64,000 bases of DNA from Rhizophagus clarus (lineage: Eukaryota; Glomeromycota; Glomeromycetes; Glomerales; Glomeraceae), in NCBI GenBank assembly GCA_015698045.1, contig BLAL01000004.1, positions 1,116,001 to 1,180,000 of the forward strand, in the 5' to 3' direction. The translations under genes and the position numbers were made by a program. Every line of letters begins with the position of its first letter. Position 1 is the stretch's first letter. Of the stretch, positions 11,590 to 24,139 are shown piece after piece. Under the pieces are notes generated by a model. That model did no database searches and was not told where the DNA came from. It saw nothing but the letters and a program-made list of their open reading frames with translations.

Positions 11590-13039
11590 CTATTAAAATA
11601 ATAAAATAAGTTTTAGTTTTTAAGAGAAATTTGGAAGAAAAACTTGAGAAAGTTTGAGAGAAGTCTAAGGTATATATATACTTTATATTTGGTGGCTTGT
11701 TGTGACAAAAATTAATAAACATAGTAAAAAAGGTAATTTATCAATACACGAAAAAAAATGATTAATATGGTTTTATTTAAATGACCTGGTTATGATAATT
11801 TAGCTAATCCTGTCATTTGGTCATTTCAGTCATTTTATTTTGATTGGTTAATATTCTTATCATGTGATTCTATCAAAAATAAACATAATGCAGGCCAGAG
11901 GCCAACATTATTGTCATTTGTCATTTCAAGTCACTTGCCAATTATCCGGATTATACTTTCAGATATTCTAGAGTTTAAAGCTTTTTAACTCTTTTAAAAT
12001 CTCAGCTAAAATTTTTTTAAAAAAAAACTTTAAAATATTTTTTACAAAATAAAGTATTTGAGGTAATATTAAAATATTTTAGTGTACCGGAAGCGAATGT
12101 TTACTAACATTTTTTTTCATTAGGAGTCTTTGGCTTATTTTCATATTATCTACCATATCCTTTCTGTAAAAAAGAAAAAAAAAAAGAATGTAAATGGCTA
12201 TCAGTGATAATAATAAAGAAACCACACTAGCACAATATTATATGTACTTCATTCATATTTTCAAAGGCACTGTTCACAGTACTTGTGACATATTCGATAT
12301 CTTGCATTTTATTATTTATTCATAAAGATATTGAGATTAATTCAGGGCCTCAAGTGGTTGATATTAAATAGGCACCATAACTTGTATTAATTATTAAAAT
12401 TTATAAATTTATCTTAAAAACATATATTGATATTACAAAGTATAAAATACAGTATGCAAGTGTATTTATTATTCATTCTTCTTCTCCTTCATTATTATTA
12501 AAAATTCGAAATATTAAACTTGCAGGATTATAATTAAGATTTCCTGAACCTGACCATCAAAGTTGTGTTTAATACTTGATACAATTTCTCATAGAGTTAA
12601 ACCCAAAAGTAGTTTTAAACATTTATTGTCATTAATTTTTTCTTATCGGTTAATGGTATACTATTTCATTTTGTGAAAGAACTATGTGTAGTAAGATAAA
12701 AAATTTTAATGAAAAATGTTTTATTCGAAGATGGATTAATGTATATTTTTTTTCTTCAGCCTAGTCATGCGGTATATTTTAGTGCAAATCTTTCCCTTTT
12801 AAGTGATTACGAATCTTTTGCACCGGACGATAATGATATTATTAACAATTTATTACAGTATTAAAATATAGGTTAAACGATATCAGCATGATCCTATATA
12901 CTGTACATTCTTGCCACAACATTATCAAGCACGTCCATACAATAACATACAATTCCAAATTGTTCTATGATTACTAGTAGTCAAAAAGTCTATAAAATGG
13001 AAGTGATTTCCCATCTTTACTTAAAAAAATGTTGAAAAA
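11590..13039. other. intergenic with small relics
   Basis: At 12086-12127 there is one isolated intron-end module (GCGAATGTTTACTAACATT, T tract, TTAG) like those in the 5460-7960 array. On the minus strand about 12560-12475 a short open piece reads like a protein C-terminus (NYNPASLIFRIFNNN, then acidic residues and a stop) but has an in-frame stop just upstream. It is probably a gene fragment of unknown origin. Confidence 0.4.
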
Positions 13040-13576
13040 AAAAAAAGTTACGCTTTACCAAAGAAGTACGTTTCAAATCTTTTTTAAAAGAAAAAGAAAA
13101 AAATATTTTTTTGTAGGATGATGATTGCGATCATAATACGTATGAAAGAGTTTGCACACCTTCCCAATCGCTATGTTAATTAGTAAAATAATGAATTATT
13201 AATTTCGCCCAAAAATGATTCGTCAACGGTAAGTATTAATTCATTTTATTATAATTAAATATTTTTATATATATTTTTTTTTTAAAAAAGAAAGATTTAT
13301 CGTTATTTAGTTGGATGAATCATTAAGTATAATAATATTCTAACTTTTAAAATATTCTTAATTTTAATTTATTGCAATTTGATTTAAAATTTTTCTCTAG
13401 TTTGTCACGAACCTTTTGATGTGAATGAAAGAACATACATCATCGAACGGGTTGAAGATTTTCAGAATACATTTGCATTTCCAATTCCTTGGATAAGAAA
13501 ATTAACTTCAGATATGGAAGAAAAATTCTGCAAATTACGCTCCGAAAACAAAATAAAAAATTTTTTTGGTTCATAG
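13040..13576 (+). pseudogene. broken two-repeat Myb-like gene copy
   Basis: This copy is collinear with the Myb exons at 16986-17491 and 41526-42211. It shows RFTKE followed by a GTACG donor near 13065, an acceptor TTTGTAG before GATGATG, a second exon ending CGTCAACG|GTAAG near 13231, TTAG|TTGGATGAATCAT, and a last exon after CTCTAG opening with CHEPFDVNERTYIIERVEDF. Exon 2 has a frameshift relative to the intact copies and then TAA/TGA stops. The third donor is altered (CATTAAGTAT instead of CGTAAGTA), and the last exon stops early after IKNFFGS. No promoter or in-frame start could be assigned. It is best read as a dead paralogue of the intact 41.5-kb gene, closer to the copy fused to the kinase because both share CHEPF(D/L) at the last exon start. 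Confidence 0.75.
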
Positions 13577-15602
13577 GAGAAGACAACTACGTGCAAATGC
13601 AAGCCGAGGTCTTCTAAAGTTATTAAAATAAGAACCTAATAATATATATATATACAGTATATATATATATAAACCCATAAATAAAATAATATTTGGTTTC
13701 ATGAGATAAACCTTTATTTGTTTTTTTTTTATTTTAATTATATAACTTTATTATAACTTGTACAATAATATGTGTAAAAGTCTTATTTCAAGTATACAAA
13801 TAAGGCTGAGGTTCTAGTAACATATTATAGTACAATAAATCTTAAAAGAAAATTAGAAATTTTTTTCTCATTATTAATAAACGAAAAGGTATCCCTAAGT
13901 ATGTAATATTTAGAATTAAATCAAATAAATTATTTATTTAATTTATCTAATTTAGCTAAAGAATTCATCCGAACCCTTTTAAAATATTAATGTCTTTCGT
14001 TGCGTTGACAATAAAAACAACAAATGATAGATTTAGCTGGACAATTTCTGTTATTTCAAGGATAAATTGTTCTAATTATTTGTTTCACTATTCAAAAGTT
14101 ATGAATTAAATAGCGTGATGAGTCTATTATTAATTAATAATAAATCTACATAGTAATTATTAATATTTACAGTATTAATAGATAACATATACTTTGGGAG
14201 AAATATATTGGATTTTATTTGTATCTTAAAAGATTGATTATGAGACGAACTAAATGAAATAATATTCTTTTAGCATTCATCAAACAGACGTATCTATGAT
14301 GTAAGAAATTGAAAATTTTAATTACTTTGATCTTTTGCAAGACACTCTCAAACAATATTTAAGAATTATATACAGTACAATATAAAAGAAAAGTAGTAAT
14401 ATTAGACAGATTTAAACAGTCCCAATTATAAATGAATATGTCTTGCTTTAAGGTACCTCAAACAGTTTCTGTAAGAACTATATATGAATTCATTTAATCG
14501 GATGGTCAACACGCAATAAGATAGCATAACGATTTTTATCAAAGTTTATGGGACTGTCAACATTTTTGGAACAAATATTTGCATCAAGACAACTTCTTAA
14601 ATTATTTATTGTTATTTCCTCCATGCTAGTTAAATTTAAAAAGTAGGACTATTTAAAATAATGAGCATGTAAAAAAGTAAGAATTTTTATTTTAATTTTT
14701 GAATATCGTGTTCATTATATTCAATGATATGAAAATTATTATGATTACCGAAGATAGTATGTTAAGTTGTAAATGACTAAGTTGATTTATAGTATTCACA
14801 ATTCACAAAATAAACGAGTTTGACAATATAATAAAAAGAATCATTGTGAATAAAAAAAAAAGAAACTTTGCAGCTTTACCTATAAAAGTTAATTTGTTCG
14901 AGTATATTAAGTAAAAATCAGTAAATAAATAAACTAGGAAAACGGAAACCGCTAAAGTCCGTCGCACAAAAAAATAAAGTGATACGCAGGGGTATTTAAG
15001 CCAGGTGACGTTTGCGGATGGAAGGAAGGAAAAAATCATGGCAAACACAAAATCGTTGAGTGTTCTACAATAGAAAGTCATTTACTACGCTCCGTACAAT
15101 AAGAATATATATAATCTTCGATTATTGATAAAATAAGTTGTGGACATTTTATCTTCGTCCAATTTATATAAAAAACATATGATAAAAAAAAAAAAATAAT
15201 AATAATTCGGAAAGCGTCGTCTTGTATTTTAAATATATTTCATTGCTCACATGATCATGGTCTGCTCTATTGATAAATTATACTACAAAAATAAGATAGT
15301 AACGGTAGAAATTTGATAAGTTGAATTGGATATATTAAAGTAATTTTAAAATATTTAAAATGAGAGATATGCTAAGTAGTTAAAGCCGTTAAGACGAAAT
15401 CAATTTACATTATATGAAAGTAATTTAATTTTAAGCGCTTTATTTTAATTTAATAATTTTAAATGAAAAAAATCAATTTGCGGAAATTCGATGACCAAAT
15501 TTTTTTAAATAAGATTTACTCTGCATCCAAAATTAATTAACTAGCGCAGTACAATGTGACACCATGCAAATATTCCGCCCGAATCGTGTCACATCAATGC
15601 AC
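13577..15602. other. intergenic; upstream region of the kinase-Myb gene
   Basis: No gene is visible. A (TA)n tract lies at 13641-13672. The segment 14700-15320 is a diverged direct copy of 22330-22790 (shared ATAAAATAAACGAGTTTG, AATAATAATAATTC and CATGATCATGGTC in the same order), so the upstream region of this gene has been duplicated. Just before the coding start, GTGACAC...GTGTCAC forms a short inverted repeat at about 15555-15591. Confidence 0.55.
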
Positions 15603-15609
15603 TATAAAA
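15603..15609 (+). promoter_or_regulatory. TATA box of the kinase-Myb gene
   Basis: TATAAAA lies 31 bases upstream of the ATG at 15640, which would put transcription start just before that codon. This favours 15640 over the in-frame ATGs at 15556 and 15619. Inferred from spacing only. Confidence 0.4.
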
Positions 15610-15639
15610 AGTTCGTTTATGAATCAAAAATACTCAAAA

Positions 15640-17491
15640 ATGACGACCAGTACCAATGAAAAAAATGATAATACAGTTAATAAATCGATTCAGTGGATTA
15701 AAAATGGAATTATTAATGAATATATTATTTATCATGATTACAATGAATTTCAAAATATACAACGTATAGGTAGTGGAGGATTTGGTGATTTTTATCGAGC
15801 TAATTGGAAGAACTCAAATACCGTTGTTGCATTAAAATCTTTGAAAAATGGAGATGACTTTATGAAAGAAATTGTTAATGAGGTATTTAAGGTTAAATAT
15901 AATACGATAATAATTTTTATCATTTTCTTATAGTTATACAATTTTTTCTAAGTATTTCATGCTTTGCTTTTTTAGATAATTTTAATGCAAAGAGTTAATT
16001 TTCACACAAACATTATTCAATTTTTCGGTCTTACTAGCAACACAAGTAAGTACCAAAACATATTAATAACTTGATAATCAATTTATATATATATTTTTTT
16101 TTAACGCAAACATTAATAGATTGTGTAGATTCAAATTACTTATTTATTCTTGAATATGCAGATAGTGGTACATTGAAAAATTATTTAAAAAATAATTTCA
16201 ATAAATTAGATTGGAATATTAAAAAACAGTTTGCAATTCAAATTGCTGACGCTATTTCATGTATACATCAAAAGAATATTATTCATAATGATTTAGTTAA
16301 GCATTTTATTGTATACTTTTTTTTTTTAATTTTTAAAAAAAAAAATTTAATAACAACCTAATACTAACTATGAATAATATTCCTAGCATTCTGATAATAT
16401 ATTGGTTCATCGAAATGTGATTAAATTAGCGGACTTTGGACTTTCCCGCAGAGCTGGAGTATCAAGTTCTGTAAAAGATATTTTTGGAAAAGTACCTTAT
16501 GTTGATCCACAATGTCTCAAAAATCTAACAAGTAAAAATGATAAGAAATCAGATGTGTACAGTGTTGGAGTTCTCTTATGGGAAATATCATCTGGAAAAG
16601 AACCATTTGCATCTTCTGATAGTTCTTGTAATCAAATAGCATTAACTTTGCATATTTTAGACGGAAAAAGAGAAACACCAATTCGTAATACACCAATTGA
16701 TTACATTAACATTTATACAAGTAAGAATTCATTTATCATATTTCTCCTGATTTATTATTATATTACTAATTTATATTTAATCAAAAAGAATGTTGGCAAG
16801 ATAACCCAGATGATAGACCAGATATACATCAAGTATTCTCTGATCTGACTAATTTGAACATAAATTGGTTAATGTCATACTTCACTGAAGAAGTACGTTT
16901 CGAATTTTTTTTTTTTTAAAAAAAAAAAATATATTTGCTAAATTAAAATTTCTCTTTTATTTATTAAAATAAAAAAAATTTGTAGGATGATAATGCGATT
17001 GAAAATTATATGAAAGAGTTGAGTCATCTCGCCAACCCCTTTACGTTAATTAGTAAAAGAATGAATGAACGATTTAGCGCAAAAATGATTTGTAATCGGT
17101 AAGTATTAAATTCATTTTATTTATAATTTTTTTTTTTTTTTTAGATGAATAAATTTATTGTTATTTATATACAATTTAGTTGGAGAGATCATCTCAATCC
17201 AGATCGTAAGAATATTTTGCCTTTTAAATTTTCTTCTTAATTGGAATTTATTATAACATAATTTAAAATTTTCTCCTAGTTTGTCACGAACCTTTAGATT
17301 ATAATGAGAAATCATACATCATTAATTGGATTGTAAGTCACCAAATTCTGGATACATCTGCTTATAACATTCGTTGGCGGGAATTAATTAACGAGATGAA
17401 ATTTAAATTCGGCAAATTACACTCCGAAAATAAAGTAAAGAATTTTTGGCATCTTCATAAATTACCAAAAATACAAAAAACACGAACCTGA
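15640..17491 (+). CDS. TKL-type protein kinase fused to a two-repeat Myb domain
   Basis: Eight exons join in one frame: 15640-15882, 15976-16045, 16120-16295, 16387-16720, 16789-16892, 16986-17098, 17180-17205, 17280-17491 (425 aa; 432 if ATG 15619 is used). Exons 1-5 encode a kinase domain with a glycine loop ([10 protein letters not shown]), the beta3 lysine in VVALKSL, the catalytic loop IIHNDLHSDNIL (HND in place of HRD, Asp and Asn kept), ADFGLS, and the C-lobe motifs [13 protein letters not shown] and [10 protein letters not shown]. All key residues are present, so it may be active. Exons 6-8 encode two SANT/Myb-like helices sets ([12 protein letters not shown] to [19 protein letters not shown] to VKNFWHLH). 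Exon sizes 113 and 26 nt equal those of the stand-alone Myb gene at 41526-42211. The joint is YFTEE|DDNAIE, matching PFSKE|DNDTL of that gene, so the fusion point lies inside the old first Myb exon. If exon 5 were not spliced the kinase would stop about 55 bases later. Confidence 0.8.
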
Positions 17492-17598
17492 TAACTCATA
17501 TATGAACATAGTACTAAATATTCAATTGTATGGGTTAGAACTTTTATTATAAAAAATTATTACGAATTTTTTTTTTATTGGTATGTTTCAATTCTGTA

Positions 17599-18282
17599 TG
17601 TCGATCATTTTGGTAAACCGAATACAACGAACACAACACTGCGAACACAATGCGAACAACGCGAACGCAAAACTTAAATATCTGTCTAAATTTGTTTAGA
17701 ACTATAATAAATTAGAAAAATACCAATATTTTAGACATTTTATAAAACAAACACAATATGCTGCGAATGCAACATAAACACACATTTTGCAATAGTTTCT
17801 TTGCAAATTTCAATTATTTTTTTTTGCGTATTGTATTATAATGATGTAAAAATATTGTTAATTATTAATCCAGACCATTTAGAGCTTTAGATTCAAATTT
17901 CTTAATTAAATATAATGACTGAAGAGATGCATTTTAAGTAAATATGCATTGTATATTGAGTTGTAATTCTTTCCCTATCTATCGATACACCTTTTCTATT
18001 TTCCCTAAACGATATATTTTTTTTGGAATATTTTAAAAAAGATATCATGATGATTATGGTGGTTAGGCGACGCATGAGATCTGACGCCCCTCTGTTTTCA
18101 GCGATTTCACCACTACTTTTTGTCGTAATCAATCTGTGTGTTTGTTGTGTTTTGTGTTTGTTTTTTGTAAAGTGCTTAAATACGGATATTTCTCTACTTT
18201 GTACAATTCTATAAACGGAAAAAGCAGTTACGTCTCAAATTTTGGTTGTGTTCATTGTGTTCAGTTTACGAAATGATCGACA
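17599..18282. mobile_element. MITE with about 40-bp TIRs, TA target site
   Basis: The left end TGTCGATCATTTTGGTAAAC and following GAA.ACAA.GAACACAAC is repeated inverted at the right end (GTTGTGTTCATTGTGTTCAG, then TTTACGAAATGATCGACA), with few mismatches. TA flanks both ends (17597-17598, 18283-18284). Subterminal GCGAAC/GTTTGT words are repeated inwards. No transposase frame is present. It inserted about 100 bp downstream of the kinase-Myb stop codon. Confidence 0.75.
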
Positions 18283-20190
18283 TAAAAATTTTACGCATTT
18301 TGAAAACGTCAATAATTTGTTAAAAAAAAAACAAAAAAAAAATAGCAATAGTTTTACCAGTGTTGGCGTAGTAACGTGACAAAATAGAAAATAGTGTTGG
18401 ATCGATCCGGTTCCAAAAAGATAGGACTTACAGCCAGGACCGGTCTTTGACTGGTCCTTAAATTTTTTGTGAGGAGATCGGATACTTTGTGGTTACAATT
18501 TTTATGTTCTTGTGGACGGTTCTCTGTAAAAAAGTTGCGAAGGATCGGTCTATTTTTTAGCGAATAGTACAATTACTTTTATAGGGCAGTTTCTTTTAGA
18601 TAACGTTACCTGTTTTGCCTATTTTTGTAATTATCGATATGTACTCGAGATGAACATAATTTACGTCTTAACTCGGAACTATTGCCGGAACCCCTAACCC
18701 TAATTATAATCCTAATCCTAACCCCTGCAGTTTGGATGTCGAGAAGTAAATAACTCAACATTATAACAACGAGTATATTTATTAGGTGAAATCATAGAAC
18801 ATTGACTTATCTTTATTATTAAGTTGTCCATTTTCTAAAATTAATGTCTTCACTTTGTCACACTTATCACAATATTCGGTCATGATCTTTCTATTATTTT
18901 TTTGTTTTTTTTTTTAAACCGTTTTATTCTTCAATGCCATGGTTCCTTTTATTGACCTATACTTAATTGTTATTCTAATATCTTAACTTAGCGCTTTCTT
19001 TACGTTCATATTTGAATACCTCGACTCTAAACGAAATATGCTAATGCTTCTAGTCATAATCTCGTCATGAATTAGACATTTTTAGTAGCAAGCCTCAAGA
19101 GACTTATCCATCAATTATTTTATTTGATTCAAATAATTTAATTCTTTATTCTATTTAACTTATGATAAAATAAAGCAAAATTCTTTTAAATAATTGTCAA
19201 TCCTTTAAAACTCCTTTCCTATAAATTTATTAGAGAATATTTATAATTCGAGCCGACATTATGAATTTGGCCCGAATTATGTTAATTACACGAAACTAAT
19301 TTCCTTATTTAGAGACGGGTAATTCGCCCAGTTTATGAAGATTTTTGGCCCGCATTAAGGCATTAAGAAATTACGTACGTGACAAATAATGGTGTGACAT
19401 ATAGGATTTTATTGAAAATGAAAAGTAGAGGATGTGACACGAGTGACAAAATTTTTCTTATGATCACGTGATTTACATTGTTTATAATTCACGCAATTTT
19501 GCTTGCTAAATTTATTAGACGATTGACAAAATTCAACATTTTACTGGATGTCCGAGTTCTTTATTCTTGACATTTGTTTTAGACATATTGAATTGTTCTG
19601 CAATCATAATCTCAACGCCTGAGATTAATTGATTAATTATTTTTTGGTTAAACCGTGTCGATCCCAATCAAATAAATCATTTTCGATTTTTGGATAACAG
19701 AATTTCTATCTGAATCTTCTAATCCTATGCGCCGTATCAAATGAAAAATCTTTTCAGGAAAGTTTACTTCAAATCTTCCTTTTTAATAGTAAAAAAAAAT
19801 ACTGTAGGTATACAGAACATTGACGTCATAAAAATATTACATCGTTATATAAAATTATAAAAGCAGAAAATAAATAATAATTTATTCCCTTGTTTAAATA
19901 GATAATCAAAACACTATTCTAAATAAATTAATTCATTTAAATACCAGCTTAAATCAGCATGACTCGCCATATCGTTCCTTTATTCAATTACACTTGGTAA
20001 AATTATTAAATGAAAAAAAGAGAGTTAGAAAAGTCAAGAGTGCGTTTCGATAATTATTTAAAGGAGTGGACTTCTTTTTTTTTGCCTTGAATGATATTTT
20101 AAATATGAGTAAGTTCTAATACTGAGATATATTTCGCATTTTTGCTGTAAGTATACCTTGTTATACTCATTCATCTCGTTATTATTTCAG
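18283..20190. other. intergenic
   Basis: No gene is recognised. At about 18690-18730 there are several irregular CCCTAA/CCTAAT steps, a degenerate telomere-like patch. The rest is AT-rich without convincing open frames. Confidence 0.4.
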
Positions 20191-20422
20191 GTGGCAATTA
20201 TTGTTATTCAAATGGATGTTATAATAACATAGTTCACAATTGCTCCGATTGTTACAAGTGCAGGAATTATTGCAATTGCCACGGTAGTAACCTGGAAAAT
20301 TACATTGTCCTGGAATCTTATTTCAGGTGACAATTATTGTTATTCGAAGGGATGTTATAATACCATAGCTCATAATAGTTCTGATTGTTACAAGTGCAGA
20401 AGTCATTGCAATTGCCACGGTA
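20191..20422 (+). CDS. tandemly duplicated 96-nt Cys-rich exon, possible small Cys-rich peptide
   Basis: Two blocks, 20191-20286 and 20327-20422, are near-identical 96-nt units. Each is preceded by TTATTTCAG and followed by GTAA, as exons of phase 1 at both ends would be. Unit 1 encodes a Cys-rich stretch (NYCYSNGCYNN, then CSDCYKCRNYCNCHGS) and unit 2 a close variant that has lost one Cys. The 40-nt gap between them begins GTAACC and ends TTTCAG, short for an intron. Without splicing, unit 1 ends at a stop soon after it and unit 2 at TAG near 20443. An ATGA|GTAAG at 20105 could be a minimal first exon giving MSGNYC, but I see no signal peptide. The pattern suggests exon duplication in a gene for a metal-binding or secreted-type Cys-rich peptide. 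The function is not known and the full gene is not defined. Confidence 0.4.
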
Positions 20423-20443
20423 GTAAAGGTACGCAATTATGGT

Positions 20444-22329
20444 AGTAAGATAAAAGCATAAGAAATTTTTTTCATCAAAAATCGGGATTAAAAATAGTTT
20501 GACCAATACTAAAAAATATGGATATTATTGTAAATTTTTGTATTGGTATTCATTGTGTTTATTTTTTGATCGACTTTCTCTTTATTTTCTTTTATTTTTT
20601 TGTCTCTTTTAGCTTTATTTGCTTTTACCAAAGAATAATATTTTTCTATGAGACATAAAATTGAGAAGCAAATATATTGTATTTATTGTGTTGAAAAATT
20701 AGTTATACTATTTGATCTAACCAAGTTTAGTATTTATATTTTTCGTAATATAACGTTTTGATTTATGTATCGGTGTGAATATTTTAACATAGCTGAACAA
20801 GCTTAATTATTACTCAATCCTGAGGTTATGAATGAATTCTCCGCTAATACCCCTTCAAAATCGGGCAGTTCACCATAATCATATACCCTCGAGTCGAAGA
20901 AATGTATCTTCAAAGTTTTATAATATGAAGAGTATAACTCGATAGGACTTGGAACTTAATGCATAATAAATCTCGTGAAAAAAATCTGTCACATGATAAC
21001 CAGAGATTCATTAATTAAGAAAGAAAAGAGAATACAGAAAATAAAATTTACACAGTAGGACACAGTACTTTGTTATATGTGAATAGTGCATGTGTATATT
21101 TTCATACAGTCACATGACTTTCTCTTCCGATTAAAAAATAAGAAAAAGACCGAGCGATATTAATTGCTACATACCGGGGCTCCTCTATCATGGCGACAGT
21201 TATTTGAAGTCAATTTTTTGTACAATTTAGCCATGTGCTTATTATTGTATTCTTTGTAATTGTGGCACCCACCATTAAAAATAAAAAATAAATATTAATT
21301 GCCACATGACATACTATTGATTTTTCCTACTCAAGATTCCAACATACATTTTCTTGATATATTGCTTCAAAAACAATCAAATGTCCTTATTAGGATTTGA
21401 GATCTGGACTTTAAAACGAATAAGAAAAACTCATTATTGGAAGACAATTTTTCATATCACCTCAGATATTAGGAATTTGTTATTTTATACCTCTATCATA
21501 ATAAAAAACTCACCAATAGTCTAAAAAATTATTTAATTGATCAAAAATACATATATTTCAACTTTTTTTCAATAAAAATTAAAAAAAAAATGTGAAAATA
21601 TCATCGTTTCAACTTTGGCAGTATTTTCTAAGAAATAACTTTAGTGTGATATTTAGAATAATAAATATTTTTTGGATTTTTGAGCATTTTTTGTAAGGGA
21701 AGGATGTATTACTTATAAAAATGCAAAAAATTTCCTAAAAATTTATTTCAAGAGAAAGTTAATAGTTTTATAAATAAATTTAATCATAATAGAAGCTATT
21801 TGGGGTAATAAAATAGGAATAATGTCAGTATTTAAAATTACTTTTTTTTATTTCTACCATTACATGGTTCAATTTGGTATAGAAAGTAATGATTTAATCA
21901 GGATAGTAATAAAGTTATGGCCAAATTAAAGAAGTGATATTCTCACCACCATTCTTTTCGTCAGGGACTGTACAAGTGATATTCTTTTAAAATAGCTGTA
22001 CCGCGAAATTTAAGTGTTTGACACTATTTTACCTCCCTTTTTGTTTTTGACGAAAAAGAAGAAATTATACGTGTTATTAATACCTTTATTGACTATTTTA
22101 TTTATATTCATAAAATATTTTATAATAGCTCAACTCTTCGTTTATGGTTAAAGTTTCTCTTTTCAAATTATAAAATTTATTATTAACTGAATATTCTAAA
22201 TCATATTCAACCAGTAAAGAAATATAATCATTGACTTCAAATTGGAATTTTTTGATTCTCTGCGGAACACTTTAATAATGAGTTATAATTGAGTAAATTA
22301 ACGTATTTAATAAATACACTAAGAACTTG
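20444..22329. other. intergenic
   Basis: AT-rich with scattered short frames only. I see no domain, repeat array or RNA gene here. Confidence 0.4.
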
Positions 22330-22790
22330 AGTTCATTATTTTAATCTCTGAAAATTATGTTCAATGATGTTAAAATTATTATAACATAGGATTGCGTATC
22401 TCGTATTTTAAAATTAAATAACCATTATTGGTATTCACAAATGTTGTTTGTTGCATAAAATAAACGAGTTTGTAAGTATAATATATGAGAGATAAAAAAA
22501 GGCAAAAAAAAAGAATTATTATTTAATTATTATATATCTTAACCCAACATATAAAGCTGGATGGTGTCATCGATATGCTGAATAAATTTATTAAAAATCC
22601 ATATAAAAAAAACATATAAATTAAAAAAAAAATAATAATAATTCAGGAAGCAATTTTTGTTTAAAATTATTCTGATTCCGCACATCTATAAATTGTTACA
22701 CTGCATTATATTCCATTATTCATATGATCATGGTCCGCCTACGAAAAGTCTATTAATAAATTATGCTATAGAAATCGATGATAAATAAAA
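22330..22790 (+). repeat. direct diverged copy of the kinase upstream region (14700-15320)
   Basis: Shared blocks in the same order as 14700-15320: GTTCAATGATGTTAAAATTATTAT-like text, ATAAAATAAACGAGTTTG, AATAATAATAATTC, and CATGATCATGGTC followed by ATAAATTAT.CTA. Indels separate the blocks. The kinase coding region is absent after this copy, so it is either a leftover of a deleted paralogue or a dispersed repeat present at both places. Confidence 0.6.
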
Positions 22791-24139
22791 AACAGGAAAA
22801 TATATAGGAAGAGAAAGAAAAGATTGAATATATAACTTAAAAAAAAAAACCTAAAATTAACGTAAAATAATAATGGTATGATACTGAAGGTTAGGTCTTT
22901 TTCACAGCGAATCAAGTCTAAAGTAACTGAACTTGTAAATCAAGGAGAATAAAAATTTCATAACAAAATAACAGATAGAAATTAATCCATATTAACTATG
23001 TTATATTGTTTTAAGATTTCATCCCTTTATAACCAGGAAGTTATCACTTGAAAAAGTGAAAAACAACTTATCTTGCCTTTTTTCTAATTTCTTTTTTTTT
23101 TTGAAACAAATGCAGATGAAATGTATAGCTGATCCGTTTTTACAGCCTTTTCAACTGCATCCTTTAGAGTTCTATGATAATTCCCAACCATCCATTTGAC
23201 TCATCATACTTATCATGCCCTTTGATGCCTATGACCAGGATGATTTGCTGCTGAAGAGTAGTCTTTTTCAGCTTCCTTCACTTCATATTCTTGACATATC
23301 ACAACTAGGTCTCAGCCACAATAGATAAAAAACTAAGCAACATCCAAATTTTGAAAATATTTTCAAATTTTTTTCATCAAAAATTTTCGCTATTGTGAAT
23401 GATTTTCTCCAAATAATCCTATACAATGAGGAATTTAATTCCTTATGATTCATCCAATATTTATAGGCCTTCTTTAGTCTTATTCCCTGATAATATCATT
23501 ATCTTCAAGATGAACCTCACCCGTAATAACTACAGTGTTTAGATTATACGACATTAATCACATTCATTTTTAATTAATACCAAATTTTCTTCATTAAACT
23601 TTAATATTCATCTTTGTATATTCTTCATTAACATTTTATTCATGAACTTTCAACTGACAACCCAACATTAACAAATAAATTTCACTTCTCATCAATCCTC
23701 TTGATAAATTCCAAGTCTGTATCTTTTATATCCTTTAGCTCCAATTTACAAATATATCGAATATGTAATATGTTGTCTAAAAAATAATTATACTTAACAT
23801 AAGTACTATACTAACGGATACCCCGGGTCATAAGTCAATGTTTTAAATCGGGTAAATTAAATTAAAACCGGGTATTTTAATCAGTGTTACATGGCAATTT
23901 AGAAGTATATAAACATGTCAAAAATCAGAAGTGACGTAACAAATTTGGCACCCTAATTATTTCATAGTAACTTTATTATTTTAAAATTACTTTCATAATT
24001 CAGTTTCTCATACTATTTTGGCGAAATCATTACTTCCTTTTTTTTTTTTAAAAAAAAAAAAATTGATGTATTTAAATAATATAAGCAGTATAATTTATTG
24101 AGAATCATTTATAATGGCAAAGTTTCATTAAAATCCATC
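22791..24139. other. intergenic, possible gene relics
   Basis: On the minus strand 23290-23130 short open pieces (for example QQQIILVIGIKGHDK) vaguely recall the Walker B area of the Crinkler gene at 8.5-11.6 kb, but the match is too weak to call. At 23820-23890 GC-richer words (CCCCGGGTCATAAG, ACCGGGTATTT) may be a repeat fragment. Confidence 0.3.

Noticed and set aside
22791..23760. Second Crinkler-like relic on the minus strand
   Set aside because: Only a vague resemblance to one motif; surrounding sequence does not follow the Crinkler order.
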